Part shown: positions 15,161-24,273 of the stretch, one piece after another
Layout: every line of letters begins with the position of its first letter
Position numbering within the stretch: position 1 is the stretch's first letter
DNA from: Clostridiales bacterium
GTDB taxonomy: Bacteria > Bacillota > Clostridia > Christensenellales > Pumilibacteraceae
Length of the DNA: 46,019 nt
Assembly: GCA_029070965.1 (NCBI GenBank)
Contig: JAIEBI010000068.1
Span: forward strand, 1-46,019
Direction: 5' to 3'
Made by a program: the position numbers and the translations under genes
The notes under the pieces: generated by a model
Database searches by the model: none
Seen by the model: the letters and a program-made list of their open reading frames with translations, nothing else
What the model was told of the DNA's origin: nothing

Positions 15161-17056
15161 ATGAAGGCGAGCTCAATGCTTATGCGAAAAAGATTGCTTA
15201 CGGCGTTTGTCGCGCTTATCGCGGTATTTGTTGCTTTGTTCGGTAGATTGATTTATTTGCAAATAGTGGACGGCGGATTTTTGCGTGCAAAGGCGGCGGA
15301 GCAGTGGTACCGAGATCTTCCGCTCAAAGCGACGCGCGGAAAGATACTCGACGCCAACGGCAGCGTGCTTGCGGACAGCAAGGATGTGTTCACGCTGTAC
15401 GCGCGACCCAACGCCGTAAAGGATAAGCCGGCCGCTGCGCAATCGATTGCTTCCGCGCTCGGGCTGAATTACGATAGCGTTTTGGAAAAGCTTAACACCT
15501 CGGTCGGCGAGGTTACGATAAAGCGCAAGATAGATGCCGACGTCGCACTGCAATTACGCAAACAAAACATAGGCGGGCTGTACTACACGCTGGATACCGA
15601 ACGCAATTATCCGTACAATAGCAATATGTCGCAAATACTCGGCTTTACCAATATAGATAACGTGGGACAGTCGGGGCTGGAAAGCTATTACGACAAGTAT
15701 TTAACCGGCGTGGACGGCTTTGCGTACACGTCCACCGACATGGCGGGGCGCGAGGTGGACGGCTCGGTAACAAAATACGTCCCGGGGATTGCGGGGTGTA
15801 ACATAACGCTGTCGCTGGACGCCAACATACAAAGCTTTGCATACGACGCGGTTACTGCGGCGTGCACCGAGTTTAATGCAAAATCGGCGCAAATGATAGT
15901 GATGGACGTGAACACCGGCGGTATTATAGCAATGGCAAAGAGTCCTGCGTTCGACTTGAACGAGCCGCCGCGCGACGATATGGATTTACTCAACAGTCTT
16001 TCGCGCAACACCATGATTGTGGATATGTACGAACCCGGGTCTACCTTTAAGATTTTCACCACCGCCGCGGCGATAGAGGCGGGCGTGGTGTCCGATAACG
16101 ACACGTTTTTTTGCGCAGGGTCGCGCACAGTAGACGGACAGCGTATACGTTGCTGGCGGTCTATCGGGCACGGCAGTCAGCACCTTGCAGACGGCGTAAA
16201 AAATTCGTGCAACTGCGTGTTTATGGATTTGGCGCTGCGCATGGGCACGTCAAGATTTTACGACGCGCTCGGCAAATTCGGACTTGGGCAAAAGACGGGC
16301 GTCGATTTTTCGGGCGAAAGCAGCGGCATGCTGATGAAGGAAAGCAACGTAAAGACGGTAGACCTTGCGCGTATAGGCTTCGGTCAGGCTGTGGCGGTAA
16401 CGCCGTTGCAGTTGATAACGGGCGTTAGCTCGGTGGTCAACGGCGGCACGCTGTACCGTCCGTATTTGGTGGCGTCGGTCGATTCGTGCGACGGCAAAAA
16501 TCTTGCTACAAGAAAGCCGATAGCGGTGCGCCGCACAATAAGCGAAGCGACGTCCAAAAAAATGCGCGAATATCTTGTGGGCGTGGTGGCAAACGGCGGC
16601 GGCAGTAAGGCGGGGGTAGTCGGATATGCGATAGGCGGTAAGACGGGCACGGCGCAAAAGTATTCGGGCGGCGCGATAGCGCAGGGCAAGTATATATCGT
16701 CGTTTATCGGCTTTGCGCCCGCCGACAATCCCAAGTACGCCGTGCTTATGATAGTAGACGAGCCGCAGGGGTATATGTACTACGGCAGTCTTGTCGCCGC
16801 GCCGTATGCGGGTAACGTGTTCGGAAGGATATTCGATTACAAAAATCTTCCGCCGACGATGTTGCCCGAACGCGAATACACGGTTATGCCCGACGTTGTG
16901 GGCGACAGCGCGGAAAGCGCGGTTGCGGCACTGGAAAAAATCGGCTTGCACGTGGAGGTTGTCGGCGAAGGCGGCGACGTTATATCCCAAACGCCCATAC
17001 CTAACGAGCGCGTAGCCACCAACGACAGCGTGCTTATACGGTTGAGTAGTCAGTAA
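15161..17056 (+). CDS. ftsI: Class B penicillin-binding protein (FtsI/SpoVD type)
   Basis: This 631-residue D,D-transpeptidase cross-links peptidoglycan at the septum. An N-terminal membrane anchor (about residues 11-32) is followed by the dimerisation domain (about 50-215) and the transpeptidase domain, with catalytic Ser294 in STFK, the SCN triad (349-351) and KTGT (494-497). One PASTA domain closes the protein (about 563-630, MPDVVGDSAESAV). A single PASTA domain is shared by SpoVD and many clostridial FtsI proteins, so a sporulation role cannot be excluded. ATG 15161 follows GAGAGGTGG. It lies between the ftsL-like gene and murE as expected, but a terminator and the 135-bp palindrome separate it from the genes upstream, so it must have its own promoter; none is clear. 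Confidence 0.95.
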   Translation: MKASSMLMRKRLLTAFVALIAVFVALFGRLIYLQIVDGGFLRAKAAEQWYRDLPLKATRGKILDANGSVLADSKDVFTLYARPNAVKDKPAAAQSIASALGLNYDSVLEKLNTSVGEVTIKRKIDADVALQLRKQNIGGLYYTLDTERNYPYNSNMSQILGFTNIDNVGQSGLESYYDKYLTGVDGFAYTSTDMAGREVDGSVTKYVPGIAGCNITLSLDANIQSFAYDAVTAACTEFNAKSAQMIVMDVNTGGIIAMAKSPAFDLNEPPRDDMDLLNSLSRNTMIVDMYEPGSTFKIFTTAAAIEAGVVSDNDTFFCAGSRTVDGQRIRCWRSIGHGSQHLADGVKNSCNCVFMDLALRMGTSRFYDALGKFGLGQKTGVDFSGESSGMLMKESNVKTVDLARIGFGQAVAVTPLQLITGVSSVVNGGTLYRPYLVASVDSCDGKNLATRKPIAVRRTISEATSKKMREYLVGVVANGGGSKAGVVGYAIGGKTGTAQKYSGGAIAQGKYISSFIGFAPADNPKYAVLMIVDEPQGYMYYGSLVAAPYAGNVFGRIFDYKNLPPTMLPEREYTVMPDVVGDSAESAVAALEKIGLHVEVVGEGGDVISQTPIPNERVATNDSVLIRLSSQ

Positions 17057-17088
17057 AACGGTATAAATCAAATATAACAATATGCACT

Positions 17089-17096
17089 TGTCGAAT
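17089..17096 (+). promoter_or_regulatory. TGTCGAAT octamer upstream of murE
   Basis: The octamer is followed by TATACC. It overlaps the downstream arm of a 7-bp inverted repeat (GGTATAA 17060-17066, TTATACC 17096-17102). Confidence 0.25.
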
Positions 17097-17176
17097 TATA
17101 CCATTGTTTGCAAAAGTGCGCCGTCAAGCGATTTTGGCACTAAAATAGACATATACTAATTGCGGGAGATGACGTT

Positions 17177-18604
17177 ATGCGGTTAAGCGAGTTATTGCAA
17201 TGCGAAAGCGATATAGAAATTACAGGGCTTGCCTTTGACAGCTCGAAGGTTAAGCAAGGCGATTTATTCTTTTGTCTTGTCGGCACGGAAAACGACGGGC
17301 ACACATTCGCTGCGGACGCGGTGTCGCGCGGTGCGGCTGCTTTGGTAGTAGAGCGCAAGCTCGCGCTGGACGTGCCGCAAATAGAGGTGGCCGATACGCG
17401 AAAGGCGTTGGCTCTTGCCGCGTCGGAGTTTTACGGCAATCCGTCCAAGCGGCTGAAAATGATAGGCATTACCGGCACCAACGGCAAAACCACCACCACG
17501 TATATAGTCAAGAGCATTATCGAGGCGGCGGGGCATAGCTGTGGACTGATAGGCACAAATGCAGTGGAATACTTAGGAAATAAAACGGACGCGCGGCTTA
17601 CCACGCCCGACCCGATAGAGCTTCATGCTATATTAAAGGAAATGTCGGACGCGGGCGTGGAATATGTGGTAATGGAGGTGTCGGCGCACGCGTTAAAGCT
17701 GAGCAAGATAGATGGCATCGTGTACGAGGTGGCGGCGTTCACCAATTTTTCGCGCGACCACTTGGACTTTTTCGGTAGCATGGACAATTACGCCGCATCG
17801 AAAAAGAGCTTTTTCTCCATCGACCACGCAAGGAGCGCGGTTGTCAACATAGACGACGAGCTGGGAAAAGAGATATTGAGGGAAAGCAAGCTGCCCGCCG
17901 TCACTTACGGCGTGGACAACCCGTCGGACGTATTTGGCATAGATTTGGAGATGAGCGCTTACGGTCTGTCGTACGTTATAAACATGGCGGACAGTGTGGG
18001 GCATGTCAAGTTCAGTCTTACGGGCAGGTTCAATATGTACAACACTCTGTGCGCGGCGGCTATTGCGGCTTCGCTCGGTTTTGGATTACAGTCGGTTATA
18101 GCTGGAATACGCAACGTAAAAAAGATTGACGGCAGGTTCAACATAATAAATATGTCTAAGTGCAACGTCATTATAGACTTTGCGCACACCGACGATGGTA
18201 TTGCCAATATTTTGCGTGCCATACGCGAGTTCGCGCCGAGCAGGATTATAACGGTATTCGGGTGCGGCGGCAACCGCGATAAATCCAAGCGCGCCATCAT
18301 GGGCAAAATAGTATCGCAAATGAGCGATTATTGCTTTGTTACCAGCGACAATCCGCGCTTCGAGCCGCCCCTCGACATAATAAACGAGATAGCAAGCGGC
18401 ATTGACGAGATAGGCGGAACAAATTACACAAAAATAGTAGACCGCAAGCAGGCTATTAACGAAGCTATCGCCATGGCGGATAAGCAAGACATTGTGCTTA
18501 TTGCGGGTAAGGGTGCAGAGCGGTACAACGACGTTATGGGCAACCGCACGCCGTACAACGACGAGCAATACGTTATGGAATTGGCGGGAGAGTTCGGATT
18601 TTGA
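17177..18604 (+). CDS. murE: UDP-N-acetylmuramoyl-tripeptide synthetase MurE
   Basis: This 475-residue ATP-dependent ligase adds the third amino acid to UDP-MurNAc-L-Ala-D-Glu in the cytoplasm. The P-loop GITGTNGKTTT is at residues 97-107. The substrate motif DNPR (in TSDNPRFEP) identifies meso-diaminopimelate as the added residue. Length and domain order (Mur N-terminal, central ATPase, C-terminal) are normal. ATG 17177 follows GGGAGATGACG. Its last bases overlap the TTG start of mraY. murF, usually next in this order, is absent. Confidence 0.97.
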   Translation: MRLSELLQCESDIEITGLAFDSSKVKQGDLFFCLVGTENDGHTFAADAVSRGAAALVVERKLALDVPQIEVADTRKALALAASEFYGNPSKRLKMIGITGTNGKTTTTYIVKSIIEAAGHSCGLIGTNAVEYLGNKTDARLTTPDPIELHAILKEMSDAGVEYVVMEVSAHALKLSKIDGIVYEVAAFTNFSRDHLDFFGSMDNYAASKKSFFSIDHARSAVVNIDDELGKEILRESKLPAVTYGVDNPSDVFGIDLEMSAYGLSYVINMADSVGHVKFSLTGRFNMYNTLCAAAIAASLGFGLQSVIAGIRNVKKIDGRFNIINMSKCNVIIDFAHTDDGIANILRAIREFAPSRIITVFGCGGNRDKSKRAIMGKIVSQMSDYCFVTSDNPRFEPPLDIINEIASGIDEIGGTNYTKIVDRKQAINEAIAMADKQDIVLIAGKGAERYNDVMGNRTPYNDEQYVMELAGEFGF

Positions 18605-19590
18605 TAAGCGTTCTTTGCGGATTTTTAAGCGCGTTCGCCGTTGGTATGTTGCTGTTGCCGCTCAATATCAAGCTGGTAAGAAAGCTCAAAGGCGGACAAC
18701 CTATACTTTCTTATGTGGACAACCACAAAAAAAAGCAGGGTACGCCAACAATGGGCGGTGCGTCGATAGTGCTCGCACTGCTGCCCGCGCTGTTTTTTAC
18801 AACGCACGGCGACAACACCACGTACATTATTATAGTTATAACCGTCGGGTACGCGCTTATCGGGTTTATAGACGATTTTATCAAGGTTAGGTACCACAAT
18901 AATAAGGGTCTGTCGCCCATACAAAAAATAGTTTTTCAGCTGTTGCTCGCAGTTGTTATAGCGCTTTACGCGTACTATAACGATAATGTGGGATCTGCCG
19001 TGTACGCGCCGTTTGCGCCCAAAAAGTTAGAGCTGGGCGTGTTTGCGCCTATATACTATATACTTATATTTTTGGCGTTTACGAACTCGGTAAACCTGAC
19101 CGACGGACTGGACGGACTGGCGGCCTCGGTCACTGCGACCAATGCGATTGTGTGCTGCGTAATGCTCGGCATAGCGTTTTTTGCTGGGGAGCTTGTGGGT
19201 GCGTCCTCGCTCAATATGATAATACTGTGCGCGGCGCTGGGCGGCAGTCTGTGCGCGTTTTTGTGCTTCAACACCCATCCCGCCAAGATATTTATGGGTG
19301 ACACCGGCTCGCTCGCGCTCGGCGGGTTTTTGGCGTGCGTGGCTGTGCTCAGTCGAATGTCGCTAAGCATGTTGCTTGTGGGTATAATGTATATTGCCAC
19401 AAGTCTGTCCGTAATAATTCAAGTCGCGGTGTTCAAGATTACGGGCGGCAAGCGCGTGTTCCTAATGGCGCCGCTACACCACCACTTCGAGCGCAAAGGG
19501 GTGTTCGAGGGCAAGATAGCGACGGTGTACACTCTTGTTACGTTGGTATGCGGAATAATAACAGTTGCGCTAATGTTAGTGCTTTACTAA
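18601..19590 (+). CDS. mraY: Phospho-N-acetylmuramoyl-pentapeptide transferase
   Basis: This 329-residue, ten-helix membrane enzyme makes lipid I by moving phospho-MurNAc-pentapeptide to undecaprenyl phosphate. Active-site signatures are all present: GFIDDFIKV, NSVNLTDGLDGLA, FMGDTGSLALGG and MAPLHHHFE. The start is TTG at 18601, overlapping the murE stop by four bases and preceded by GGGAGAG. A later ATG (18646) would remove the first membrane helix. The unusual start and overlap point to coupling with murE. Confidence 0.96.
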   Translation: MISVLCGFLSAFAVGMLLLPLNIKLVRKLKGGQPILSYVDNHKKKQGTPTMGGASIVLALLPALFFTTHGDNTTYIIIVITVGYALIGFIDDFIKVRYHNNKGLSPIQKIVFQLLLAVVIALYAYYNDNVGSAVYAPFAPKKLELGVFAPIYYILIFLAFTNSVNLTDGLDGLAASVTATNAIVCCVMLGIAFFAGELVGASSLNMIILCAALGGSLCAFLCFNTHPAKIFMGDTGSLALGGFLACVAVLSRMSLSMLLVGIMYIATSLSVIIQVAVFKITGGKRVFLMAPLHHHFERKGVFEGKIATVYTLVTLVCGIITVALMLVLY

Positions 19591-19627
19591 ATAGCTGTGT
19601 AAAATTCTATTGGGCCGCTTTTCGTCA

Positions 19628-19633
19628 TATAAT
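19628..19633 (+). promoter_or_regulatory. Possible -10 for a leaderless murD transcript
   Basis: A perfect TATAAT lies 7 bases before the murD ATG, and no Shine-Dalgarno sequence is present. The matching -35 (TTCTAT at 17 bases) is poor, so confidence is limited. Confidence 0.4.
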
Positions 19634-19640
19634 ACCGTGT

Positions 19641-20918
19641 ATGGGTATTTTCGACGGAAAGCGGTTTTTTGTTTACGGCAACGGCGGGTCGGGCAAGGCG
19701 GCGGCGCGCGCAATAAAAAAGTATGGCGGCAAAGCCAAAATATACGCCGACGACGGCGGACGATTTGTCGCTCCGCCAGACAAGAGCTACGACGGCGCGG
19801 TCATCAGCCCCGGGGTGCGACCCACTCATGCTGTGTACGAGTACTGCGCCGAGCGCGGTATCAAGGCGGTAGGTGAGGCGGAAATAGGCTTTTTGATAGC
19901 AAAGAGCGAAAACCGAAAAACCGTCGGCATTACCGGCACCAACGGCAAGACCACTACAACTCGGCTTATAGCCGATATGATAAACGGCGTGGCTTGCGGA
20001 AATATAGGCTATCCCGTATCGGCGGCAGCGTGCGAAAAATCGACGGCGCCGCTTGTGTGCGAGCTGTCCAGCTTTCAATTATATAATGCTGTTATCGCGC
20101 CCGACGTGGCGGTAATCACAAACATGGCGTCCGACCACGCCGACTGGCATGGCGGGATAGAAAACTATCACGCTGCAAAGTGCAATATCGCGGCGAACAT
20201 GGACGGAGGGTATTTGGTGCTGGGCGAGGATATTACCGTCGGCGCGCTCAATGCCTTGCACACCAATGCGCAAATCGTGTGGTGTTCGTCCACGGCATTT
20301 ACGGACGGTGCTTACGTGATGGACGGATATTTTTGGTTTAGCGGCGACCGCGTTTGCCCGACCGACTACTTGCGGCTGTCGGGCGCGCACAATATAAAAA
20401 ACGCGCTGTGTGCAATAGCGGCGGCTAAGTGCATGGGCGCGGATAATTCCGCAATACTCGCCGCAATGTCGGCTGCGGAGGCGAGTCCGCACCGAAACGA
20501 GGTGGCGGGCAGGGCGTGCGGCAAGCTGTGGATAGACGATAGCAAGGGCACGAACGTGTCGGCGTGCCTTGCCGCAATAGAGCTTACCGTCGGGACGGTG
20601 TGCCTGATACTCGGCGGGCGGGGCAAGGATACCGATTTCAGCGAGTTGTTTTCCGTGCTGGACAGTCGCGTGACGTCAGTGGTGGCTATGGGCGAAACCG
20701 CTCAAGCGGTGCGCGACTGCGCGTGCAAGATTAAACCGGATTTAAAAATAACCGTGGTAAACTGCCTGTCGGACGCGGTGCGCGTGGCGGCGGCTTCGGA
20801 CGCGGAAACGGTGTTGCTTTCTCCCGCTTGCGCGTCGTTCGACGAGTTCAAGTCGTACGCTCACCGCGGCGAATTTTTTAAAGCAGAGGTGCGCGCTCTT
20901 TCAAAGCGTGAGCAATAA
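19641..20918 (+). CDS. murD: UDP-N-acetylmuramoylalanine--D-glutamate ligase MurD
   Basis: This 425-residue cytoplasmic ligase adds D-Glu to UDP-MurNAc-L-Ala. The N-terminal Rossmann-like domain begins KRFFVYGNGGSGKAA, the ATP P-loop GITGTNGKTTT is at residues 97-107, and the C-terminal domain contains WIDDSKGTN. It is slightly shorter than the usual 440-450. ATG 19641 is chosen because the protein starts with the first conserved strand; an in-frame extension upstream would run back into mraY with non-protein-like sequence. There is no ribosome-binding site, and a TATAAT sits 7 bases before the ATG. Its stop shares a base with the ftsW ATG. Confidence 0.96.
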   Translation: MGIFDGKRFFVYGNGGSGKAAARAIKKYGGKAKIYADDGGRFVAPPDKSYDGAVISPGVRPTHAVYEYCAERGIKAVGEAEIGFLIAKSENRKTVGITGTNGKTTTTRLIADMINGVACGNIGYPVSAAACEKSTAPLVCELSSFQLYNAVIAPDVAVITNMASDHADWHGGIENYHAAKCNIAANMDGGYLVLGEDITVGALNALHTNAQIVWCSSTAFTDGAYVMDGYFWFSGDRVCPTDYLRLSGAHNIKNALCAIAAAKCMGADNSAILAAMSAAEASPHRNEVAGRACGKLWIDDSKGTNVSACLAAIELTVGTVCLILGGRGKDTDFSELFSVLDSRVTSVVAMGETAQAVRDCACKIKPDLKITVVNCLSDAVRVAAASDAETVLLSPACASFDEFKSYAHRGEFFKAEVRALSKREQ

Positions 20919-22126
20919 TGAAAAAACGCATATCCCAAAATAACATGCTGTCGGACAAGACCGTCGGTAAGTCCGATATATGGCTGATAATAGTAACGTT
21001 TACTCTTGTGGCGTTCGGAGTGCTTATGGTGTACTCCGCGGGCTCGTATACAGGCGAGCGCATTTACGGCACAAAGTATTACTACGTATACAAGCAGTTG
21101 ATGGGCGCGGCGCTCGGGGCGGCGGCCATGTTTTTGTTTTCGCGCATAGACTATCACGTACTGCACAAGCTGCGGTACGTAATCCTTGCCGTGTCGGTCA
21201 TACTGCTTGCGATAGTGTTTATCCCCGGGGTGGGCATAACCAACTACGGCGCGAGGAGGTGGATAAACCTCCCGTTCTTTACCATACAGGCGAGCGAAAT
21301 ATCCAAATTCGGGTTTATCGTGTTCGCGGCGGCGTACATAGGCTCGCACGAAGGCAAGATAACTACGTTCAGGGGCATATTGCCGGTGATAGCGGTGGGC
21401 GGCGTTATATGCCTGCTCATAATTTTGGAGCCGAATATGTCGGTAACGATATGCATGGCATTGCTCATGATAGTCATGCTGTTTTTGGGCGGGGCGCGAA
21501 TTAAACATTTATTAATGATAATAGTGCCGCTTGCTGTGCTTGCGGTGGTGTTGATATTGATAGAGCCGTACAGGTTTGCGCGGCTTATGGCGTTTTTGGA
21601 TCCGTGGGAAAGCCCGTTGGAGGAGGGGTACCAGCTCATTCAATCGTATTACGGCTTGGGCGCGGGCGGACTGTTCGGCGTGGGACTGTTCAATTCGAGG
21701 CAAAAATATCTGTTTTTGCCGTTTGCCGAAAGCGACTTTATATTCAGCGTGATAGGCGAGGAGTTCGGGCTGTTCGGGTGTATGCTGGTCATGCTTGGGT
21801 ACCTGTTTATCATTCGCCGCGCGCTCAAAATATCGATGGGCGCGTCGGACAGGTTCGGATCGCTCCTTGCTTCGGGCATAGCCGCGATAATCGCCATACA
21901 GGTCATGGTAAACATAGCGGTGGTGACGGGCAGTATTCCTCCCACGGGATTGCCGTTGCCCTTTATAAGCAGCGGAAGCTCCGGACTTATAGTGTTTATG
22001 TCGGGTATAGGCGTACTGAACAACGTAAAGCGCCGCAGCCATAAAAGCAGTGAATTTATGTTTGAGAAAGGTAAATTCAAAAAACGGTTGCGTTTTAGGA
22101 AGCAACGCGGTATAATAACTATGTGA
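20918..22126 (+). CDS. ftsW: Lipid II polymerase FtsW (SEDS family)
   Basis: This 402-residue polytopic SEDS glycosyltransferase polymerises lipid II at the septum together with FtsI. Conserved pieces include GVLMVYSAGSY near the first helix, the loop GARRWINL, and the late NIAVVTGSIPPTGLPLPFIS. About ten membrane helices are visible, with a basic C-terminal tail. Within the SEDS family, RodA or SpoVE identity is possible, but the dcw context favours FtsW. The start overlaps the murD stop by one base, and the gene ends overlapping the next gene by four bases. murG, often found next, is missing. Confidence 0.94.
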   Translation: MKKRISQNNMLSDKTVGKSDIWLIIVTFTLVAFGVLMVYSAGSYTGERIYGTKYYYVYKQLMGAALGAAAMFLFSRIDYHVLHKLRYVILAVSVILLAIVFIPGVGITNYGARRWINLPFFTIQASEISKFGFIVFAAAYIGSHEGKITTFRGILPVIAVGGVICLLIILEPNMSVTICMALLMIVMLFLGGARIKHLLMIIVPLAVLAVVLILIEPYRFARLMAFLDPWESPLEEGYQLIQSYYGLGAGGLFGVGLFNSRQKYLFLPFAESDFIFSVIGEEFGLFGCMLVMLGYLFIIRRALKISMGASDRFGSLLASGIAAIIAIQVMVNIAVVTGSIPPTGLPLPFISSGSSGLIVFMSGIGVLNNVKRRSHKSSEFMFEKGKFKKRLRFRKQRGIITM

Positions 22127-23127
22127 AATATATCGGGTTGACATTTTCATACCTAAAAAAGAATTTTGTATTGCCGCTGGTGGCGATGCTTATTCCTGCG
22201 ATAGCGGCGTGCTTTTTGTATACGCCATATTGGGAAGTGTCGTTTGTGGCGGGGTTTGATTTCCAGCCGTACAAAACCGCGGGGCAAACGCTGGTGATAC
22301 TTTTCGGCGATTCTTGGCAGTACGTTTGGCCTGTCATAATAGTTGCGGTATTGCAGGTTGTCGGCGCGGCAATAATAATGTCGTCGCTGGATAGGCATTT
22401 CCGCACGGGCATGCTTTCGCTCAAATCGCCTGTGCGGCTTATAAACATTTCGATTTTCCCTATAGCTATAGGCGTTATAGTGATGAGCGTTACCGCAATA
22501 ATATTGCGGCTATTGCTGTTCGGGCTTGTATCGCTCGTGCAGGTTATACTGGGCGCAATGTCGGCGGCGCCGGGGGCGGCGCTTGCGGTTATTGCCGTGG
22601 TGGCAATCGGACTTTTCGTTTTGCATGCACTACTGCTCTTGCCCATGCTGATGTGGGCGCCCATAATGTTCATATACGGATATAGGTTCCGCGACGCGGC
22701 GGCGCTGTCGTTCAAGCTCATTTCGCGCAAAAAGCTGTTTTGGAGCTTGTTTTTGCCAATGCTCATTTGCGCGGGCATACAGCTGTTGGTCGGATTTTTG
22801 CAGGTGCACGCCGCAATAGCGTATGCGGTCAACTTTGTGGTATTTTTGTTTACCAACGTATACACGACGGTGTTTACCATGATAGCGTTCTACGACATAA
22901 GTGGACTCGATAGGCGGGACGTAGAGCCGTACAAGCGCGCGATTTTACAAGCAAGTCCCGCGCCCGTGCCGCCCGTACAGCCGACGGACAACGAAAAAGC
23001 TCCGCCCGCCGAAAAAAAGGTAAAAAAGCCGAGCGGTAAACCCAAGACCGGACAAAAACCCAAAAAGTCGAGCGCAAAGCCCAAATCGGGGCAAAAGCCC
23101 AAAAAGGAGGACAGCCATGTCCTTTAA
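22123..23127 (+). CDS. Unknown polytopic membrane protein with Lys/Pro-rich tail
   Basis: This 334-residue protein has about five to six membrane segments (roughly residues 14-32, 62-85, 102-130, 148-180, 202-225 and 228-250). Its last 70 residues are a soluble tail with two similar blocks, GKPKTGQKPKK and AKPKSGQKPKK, strongly basic. The GTG start at 22123 overlaps the ftsW stop (GTGA), so it is translationally coupled to ftsW, and it overlaps the next gene by 11 bases. I do not recognise the family. The tight coupling to ftsW suggests a role in envelope growth or division. The tail resembles the basic low-complexity tails in the giant proteins encoded downstream. Confidence 0.75.
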   Translation: MKYIGLTFSYLKKNFVLPLVAMLIPAIAACFLYTPYWEVSFVAGFDFQPYKTAGQTLVILFGDSWQYVWPVIIVAVLQVVGAAIIMSSLDRHFRTGMLSLKSPVRLINISIFPIAIGVIVMSVTAIILRLLLFGLVSLVQVILGAMSAAPGAALAVIAVVAIGLFVLHALLLLPMLMWAPIMFIYGYRFRDAAALSFKLISRKKLFWSLFLPMLICAGIQLLVGFLQVHAAIAYAVNFVVFLFTNVYTTVFTMIAFYDISGLDRRDVEPYKRAILQASPAPVPPVQPTDNEKAPPAEKKVKKPSGKPKTGQKPKKSSAKPKSGQKPKKEDSHVL

Positions 23128-24019
23128 AAACGCCTTCAAAAACTTAATAGCGCACTTCGGCGTTGTGTGGGCGGTGCTGCTGTATCTTATAGTTTGTTCG
23201 GCAATTATCGTCGGGCTTAGCCTGCCGTTCATTTTGCCGATAGCGAGTGCGTTCGAAAAAGCGGGCGTGTTCGAGGGGATAAGCAAGGCGTTTACCGTGC
23301 TTATGGGCGACGGAGGCTGGAACGGATTTTGGGACGGACTATTTGACGTATACAACAAAATAATAGGCGTGTTCAACAGCAACGGCAGGGTAGTGTCGCT
23401 TGCACGTATGTTTGTAATATTCGTGTTGCTGCTTGCGTTCAGGTTCTTTTTCGGGCTGTACGAAATACCGCTCGCAACCGTTATGGACGGGCGTATGTCG
23501 TGCAACGCCGGTTACAGTTTTATTGGCAAGTTCATATCCACGCTTGGGGTGTCGGTGCGGTTCTCGCTGGCAAAAATGCCCATAATGATAGCGATGGACG
23601 CAATAAGCTTTGCTATAATTTACGGCTTGGCGACGTTGATGGGACTAAGCGTGGCGTTGCCGTTTGTAATAATATTGGTAATAATAGTTATGCGCGCCTT
23701 CCGCAGCTCGCTTACGTCAAGCTGGGCGCCGTGCGTTGCGGGCGGCATGGGCGTGATTAAGGGCTTTGCCCGCTCGTGCGAGATTTGCTTTAAACGCTTT
23801 GGGTCGATATATTCGACTTATATAATAATGTGGTTGCTCATTGTGGCTTGCGGACTGTTTATAATCATTTTCACGCTCGGTGTGGGGATTATAGTCGCTT
23901 TCCCGTTTGCCATGTGCATACTCGGCTATATAGGTATAACCGTGTATTACAATAAGACGGGTAAGCGGTATTATATAGACGGTACGGTGTTCACTCCGCC
24001 TATGGAAAACGTTTTGTAA
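23117..24019 (+). CDS. Unknown polytopic membrane protein
   Basis: This 300-residue protein has about six membrane segments (around residues 15-40, 90-112, 145-165, 170-195, 230-252 and 255-278) and a short C-terminal tail. ATG 23117 lies inside the previous gene after AAAAGGAGGA, a strong ribosome-binding site. It shares its general architecture with its neighbour (an opening basic amphipathic stretch, then paired helices, with an F.Y...LA-like loop), so the two may be distant paralogues forming a complex. No transporter or enzyme motif is visible. It is the last gene before a terminator, closing the murD-ftsW unit. Confidence 0.75.
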   Translation: MSFKNAFKNLIAHFGVVWAVLLYLIVCSAIIVGLSLPFILPIASAFEKAGVFEGISKAFTVLMGDGGWNGFWDGLFDVYNKIIGVFNSNGRVVSLARMFVIFVLLLAFRFFFGLYEIPLATVMDGRMSCNAGYSFIGKFISTLGVSVRFSLAKMPIMIAMDAISFAIIYGLATLMGLSVALPFVIILVIIVMRAFRSSLTSSWAPCVAGGMGVIKGFARSCEICFKRFGSIYSTYIIMWLLIVACGLFIIIFTLGVGIIVAFPFAMCILGYIGITVYYNKTGKRYYIDGTVFTPPMENVL

Positions 24020-24047
24020 ATTTATAAGTAAGCTATATAAAGCGCGG

Positions 24048-24084
24048 CGGCAAATGCGGTATTTTGCAAAATTTGCCGTTTTTT
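24048..24084 (+). terminator. Terminator after ftsW-membrane gene unit
   Basis: CGGCAAAT (24048-24055) pairs with ATTTGCCG (24071-24078), followed by six T's (24079-24084). It separates the dcw part from the giant operon. Confidence 0.8.
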
Positions 24085-24161
24085 GCCTTTATAAATGTTT
24101 GGTAATATGAATAAACTATGAATATAGCCCAAAAAATTGCATATTTTTTGAGTTGTTTATA

Positions 24162-24190
24162 TTGACATTACCACCGAAATGTACTATACT
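24162..24190 (+). promoter_or_regulatory. Near-consensus promoter of the giant-gene operon
   Basis: A perfect TTGACA (24162-24167), a 17-base spacer and TATACT (24185-24190) predict a start near 24197 and a leader of about 77 bases. It is one of the best sigma-A promoters in the window. Confidence 0.85.
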
Positions 24191-24204
24191 TAATAAATGA
24201 ATAA

Positions 24205-24226
24205 TGTCGAATAGTATACATATTCG
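24205..24226 (+). promoter_or_regulatory. TGTCGAAT octamer within a CGAATA dyad in the leader
   Basis: The octamer at 24205-24212 overlaps the dyad CGAATA (24208-24213), 7 bases, TATTCG (24221-24226). It sits just downstream of the predicted start point, a typical repressor position, or it forms a leader hairpin. Confidence 0.35.
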
Positions 24227-24273
24227 GCGTTATAGCCACGTTTTCGGGGCAATACGGTCATAAGTAGGGTCTT

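Noticed and set aside
19335..19640. In-frame upstream extension of murD
   Set aside because: It would overlap mraY in another frame, and the translated extension is non-protein-like; the conserved MurD start matches ATG 19641.
24191..24273. Cyclic-di-GMP or other known riboswitch in the giant operon leader
   Set aside because: The roughly 77-base leader lacks any conserved riboswitch core that I recognise; only a short dyad is seen.
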